This document shows positions 4,596 to 6,696 of a DNA stretch of 6,696 bases, piece by piece. Where the stretch lies: assembly GCA_017380995.1 (NCBI GenBank), contig JAFOCY010000061.1, forward strand, positions 1-6,696, written 5' to 3'. Position 1 is the stretch's first letter; every line of letters begins with the position of its first letter. The translations under genes were made by a program, and so were the position numbers. The DNA comes from Oscillibacter sp. GTDB lineage: Bacteria; Bacillota; Clostridia; Oscillospirales; Oscillospiraceae. The notes beneath the pieces were generated by a model. It was not told the origin of the DNA, searched no databases, and saw only the letters and a list, made by a program, of their open reading frames with translations.

Positions 4596-5963
4596 TTATT
4601 GTTCCATCATGCGCTCGTTGGCCTTTTTCAGCGTCTTGCGCAGGAAGAAGCTGGAAAGGAGCAGGGACATTCCCTCCGCAACAGGGAAGGCAAACCACAC
4701 CAGGTTCAGATTTCCCGTCAGGGACATCAGGTAGGCAACGGGCAGCAGCACCAGGATCTGACGGCCCACGGAGATCACCAGGCTGTGGAAGGGGTTGCCG
4801 ATGGCCTGGCACACGGAGCCTGCGATGATGCAAAAGCCTGCCAAGGGGAAGTGGATGCCCACGATGCGCAGCGCCACGGTACCGATGGAAAGCATCTCTC
4901 CGGAGGGGTTAAAGAAGCCCAGCAGGATCCCGGGGATAAACTCAAAGAGCAGCGTTCCGCAGGTCATGATGCAGATGGCGGTACAGATGGTGTACTTCAC
5001 AGCCTGCTTCAGCCGGTCCAGTCGGGCAGCGCCGTAGTTGTAGCTGACGATGGGGACGCAGGCGTTATTCAAGCCGAAGACGGGCATAAAGATGAAGTTC
5101 TGGAGCTTGAAGTACGCGCCGTAGACAGCGGTGGCCGCCTCAGAAAAGCCCAGGAGGATCTTGTTCATGGTGAAGGTGGTGACAGAGCCCACGGACATCA
5201 TCAGCATGGAGGGAAGGCCCACCCGGAAGATCTCCTTCACCGTCCAGCTATGCCAGCGGACCATGGAAGGCCGCAGGTGAATATCGTGGTTCAGCCGCAC
5301 ATTCAGCACGAGGCCCACGATGGCGGCCACGATCTGGCCCGTAACCGTAGCGATGGCAGCACCCGCCACCTCCAGCCGAGGCAGGCCGAACATGCCAAAG
5401 ATCAAAATGGGGTCCAGGATCATGTTGATAATGGCACCCAGCACCTGGGTGCACATAGAGAGGACCGTCCGTCCCGTGGCCTGGAGCATCCGCTCGGCGG
5501 TAAACTGCAGGAAGATACCGATGGACACGCCCAGGCAGATGGAGGTATAGTCCGTGCCGTAGCGGATGATATTCTCATTGGCAGTCTGCAGGGCGAAGAA
5601 GGGTCGGGAGATAAAGATGCCCACCAGGGCGAAGATGATGGCCGCCAGAATGGACAGGAGAATGGTGGTATTGGCCGCCCGGTCTGCGTTTTCAAACTTC
5701 TTCTCGCCAAGGGAGCGGGAGAGCAATGCGTTCATGCCCACACCCAGGCCGCCGCCCACGGCGATCATCACGTTCTGGAGGGGCAGGGCCAAAGACACGG
5801 CGTTGAGGGCATCCTGACCCAGCTGGGCAACGTAAATGCTGTCCACCACGTTGTAAAGGGCCTGGAAAAGCATGGACGCCATCATGGGAAGAGCCATGGT
5901 AAAGAGCAGCTTACCCACAGGCATGGTGCCCATTTTGTTTTCAGCGGGGTTGGTGTTTGCCAT
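4596..5963 (-). CDS. MATE family multidrug/cation efflux transporter (MepA-like)
   Basis: Inner-membrane antiporter that expels organic cations or drugs in exchange for Na+ or H+. The 455-residue chain has about twelve hydrophobic helices in two similar halves, each opening with the family pattern: PVGKLLFTMALPMMASML with ALYNVVDSIYVAQLG at the N-terminus, and FRVGLPSMLMMSVGSV near mid-protein. GAAIATVTGQ and PVFGLNNACVPIVSYNYGA are further MATE/MepA-type blocks. The C-terminus is a short charged tail (RKTLKKANERMMEQ). Start choice: an in-frame ATG at 5993 has no ribosome site, whereas the ATG at 5961-5963 follows AAAGGAAAGAAG (5971-5982) and gives the family-typical MANTNPAENKMG; the spacing from AGGA is long (13 bases), so the choice is moderate. 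No clear promoter is visible in the 82-base gap after prfB. The actual substrate cannot be inferred from sequence. Confidence 0.93.
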   Translation of the reverse strand: MANTNPAENKMGTMPVGKLLFTMALPMMASMLFQALYNVVDSIYVAQLGQDALNAVSLALPLQNVMIAVGGGLGVGMNALLSRSLGEKKFENADRAANTTILLSILAAIIFALVGIFISRPFFALQTANENIIRYGTDYTSICLGVSIGIFLQFTAERMLQATGRTVLSMCTQVLGAIINMILDPILIFGMFGLPRLEVAGAAIATVTGQIVAAIVGLVLNVRLNHDIHLRPSMVRWHSWTVKEIFRVGLPSMLMMSVGSVTTFTMNKILLGFSEAATAVYGAYFKLQNFIFMPVFGLNNACVPIVSYNYGAARLDRLKQAVKYTICTAICIMTCGTLLFEFIPGILLGFFNPSGEMLSIGTVALRIVGIHFPLAGFCIIAGSVCQAIGNPFHSLVISVGRQILVLLPVAYLMSLTGNLNLVWFAFPVAEGMSLLLSSFFLRKTLKKANERMMEQ

Positions 5964-6005
5964 AAAAGCACTTCTTTCCTTTCGTTTCGACATAGGATCT
6001 GCGTG

Positions 6006-6034
6006 AAAAAAGAGCGCACGCTCAAGGTGCGCCC
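6006..6034 (-). terminator. Rho-independent terminator of prfB
   Basis: On the - strand GGGCGCAC (6027-6034) pairs with GTGCGCTC (6012-6019), 8 bp with one G-U and a 7-base loop, followed by six T (6006-6011). It begins 11 bases after the prfB stop codon. Since no MATE promoter is evident downstream, read-through may feed the MATE gene. Confidence 0.85.
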
Positions 6035-6045
6035 TTTATTCCTGC

Positions 6046-6696
6046 TTACTTCTTCAGCTCACCGGTAGCCAGCTGGGTGAGGTAGGCGTTGAGGAAGCCG
6101 TCCAGATCGCCGTCCATCACGTTATCGATCTGGCTGGTCTCAAAGCCGGTGCGGGTATCCTTGACCATCTGATAGGGCATGAAAACATAGGAGCGGATCT
6201 GGCTGCCCCACTCGATCTTCATCTGAACGCCCTTGATGTCGCTGATCTTCTCGGCGTGCTGCTGGGCCTTGAGCTCAGCAAGCTTGGCACGGAGCATCTT
6301 CATACAGTTGTCCTTGTTCTGGAACTGGCTGCGCTCCTGCTGGGAAGCCACCACGATGCCGGTGGGCTTGTGGGTCAGACGGACGGCAGAAGAGGTCTTG
6401 TTGACGTGCTGGCCGCCGGCGCCGGAGGCGCGGTAGACCTGCATCTCGATATCCTCCTCGCGGATCTCGATGGTATCGTCATTTTCGATCTCGGGCATGA
6501 CCTCAACGGCGGCAAAGGAGGTCTGGCGGCGGGCATTGGCGTCAAAGGGAGAGACGCGGACCAGGCGGTGAACGCCGTTCTCGCTCTTGAGCAGGCCATA
6601 GGCATTCTCACCCTCGATGGAGATGGCAGCGGACTTGATGCCGGCCTCATCGCCGTCTTCATAGTCCAGGGTCTTGCAGACAAAGCCGTGGCGCTC
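6046..6696 (-). CDS. prfB: Peptide chain release factor 2, C-terminal part (5' end outside window)
   Basis: RF2 reads UGA and UAA stop codons in the ribosomal A site and triggers peptide release. The frame is open to the right edge and the last 216 residues are visible (family about 330-370). Codon-recognition tripeptide SPF lies at 6544-6552 in [19 protein letters not shown]; this distinguishes RF2 from RF1, which has a PxT motif instead. The catalytic GGQ lies at 6409-6417 in [21 protein letters not shown]; its Gln is the usual methylation target. The end reads [17 protein letters not shown], typical of RF2. The ATG at 6498 is an internal methionine, not a start. The programmed +1 frameshift that regulates many prfB genes sits near codon 25 and is outside the window, so it cannot be judged. 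A terminator follows the stop codon. Confidence 0.97.
   Translation of the reverse strand, partial: ERHGFVCKTLDYEDGDEAGIKSAAISIEGENAYGLLKSENGVHRLVRVSPFDANARRQTSFAAVEVMPEIENDDTIEIREEDIEMQVYRASGAGGQHVNKTSSAVRLTHKPTGIVVASQQERSQFQNKDNCMKMLRAKLAELKAQQHAEKISDIKGVQMKIEWGSQIRSYVFMPYQMVKDTRTGFETSQIDNVMDGDLDGFLNAYLTQLATGELKK

Noticed and set aside
4599..6068. Long + strand open frame (489 codons)
   Set aside because: Antisense to the MATE gene; the His/Gln/Gly-rich composition is typical of a shadow frame in G+C-rich DNA, and it crosses two terminators.
1..6696. Mobile elements, CRISPR, phage or defence genes
   Set aside because: I found no transposase, integrase, spaced direct repeats or att-like repeats at the tRNA 3' end; no second copy of the tRNA-Gly 3' sequence is visible.

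Overview
The window looks like chromosomal DNA from a Gram-positive, low-oxygen gut-type clostridium, probably Oscillospiraceae (Flavonifractor/Oscillibacter-like). This rests on G+C-rich third codon positions together with strong AGGAGG-type ribosome sites, a tRNA with an encoded CCA end, U-tract terminators after nearly every gene, a DacF-type carboxypeptidase and a SpoIIQ-like M23 protein. The genus is inference. I see no mobile element, CRISPR array, rRNA or phage gene. Most of it is housekeeping sequence with well-defined control elements.

Layout. At the left edge (1-839, +) lies the C-terminal part of gpmI, the glycolytic phosphoglycerate mutase, ending in a long palindromic terminator. 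It converges on a small P-loop ATPase of unknown role (967-1377, -) that has its own promoter and terminator. Next come a D-Ala-D-Ala carboxypeptidase (1542-2663, -) and the manganese exporter gene mntP (2730-3314, -). The mntP leader (about 3315-3512) is a yybP-ykoY Mn2+ riboswitch. It starts from a near-consensus promoter, and its P1 helix is mutually exclusive with a terminator; a second terminator-like hairpin follows. A divergent promoter drives tRNA-Gly(CCC) (3632-3705, +), which has its own terminator. Then come a membrane-anchored M23/LytM endopeptidase (3845-4564, +), a shared terminator hairpin, a MepA-like MATE transporter (4596-5963, -) and, at the right edge, the C-terminal part of release factor 2, prfB (6046 to beyond 6696, -).

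How the genes relate. Nearly every gene is a single transcription unit closed by its own hairpin, so there is little operon logic. Two themes stand out. One is manganese: a Mn-sensing leader on a Mn exporter, in the same window as a GpmI whose family uses Mn2+. The other is the cell wall: a DD-carboxypeptidase and a LytM peptidase. The best candidates for a second look are the tandem-terminator riboswitch leader and the orphan small ATPase.
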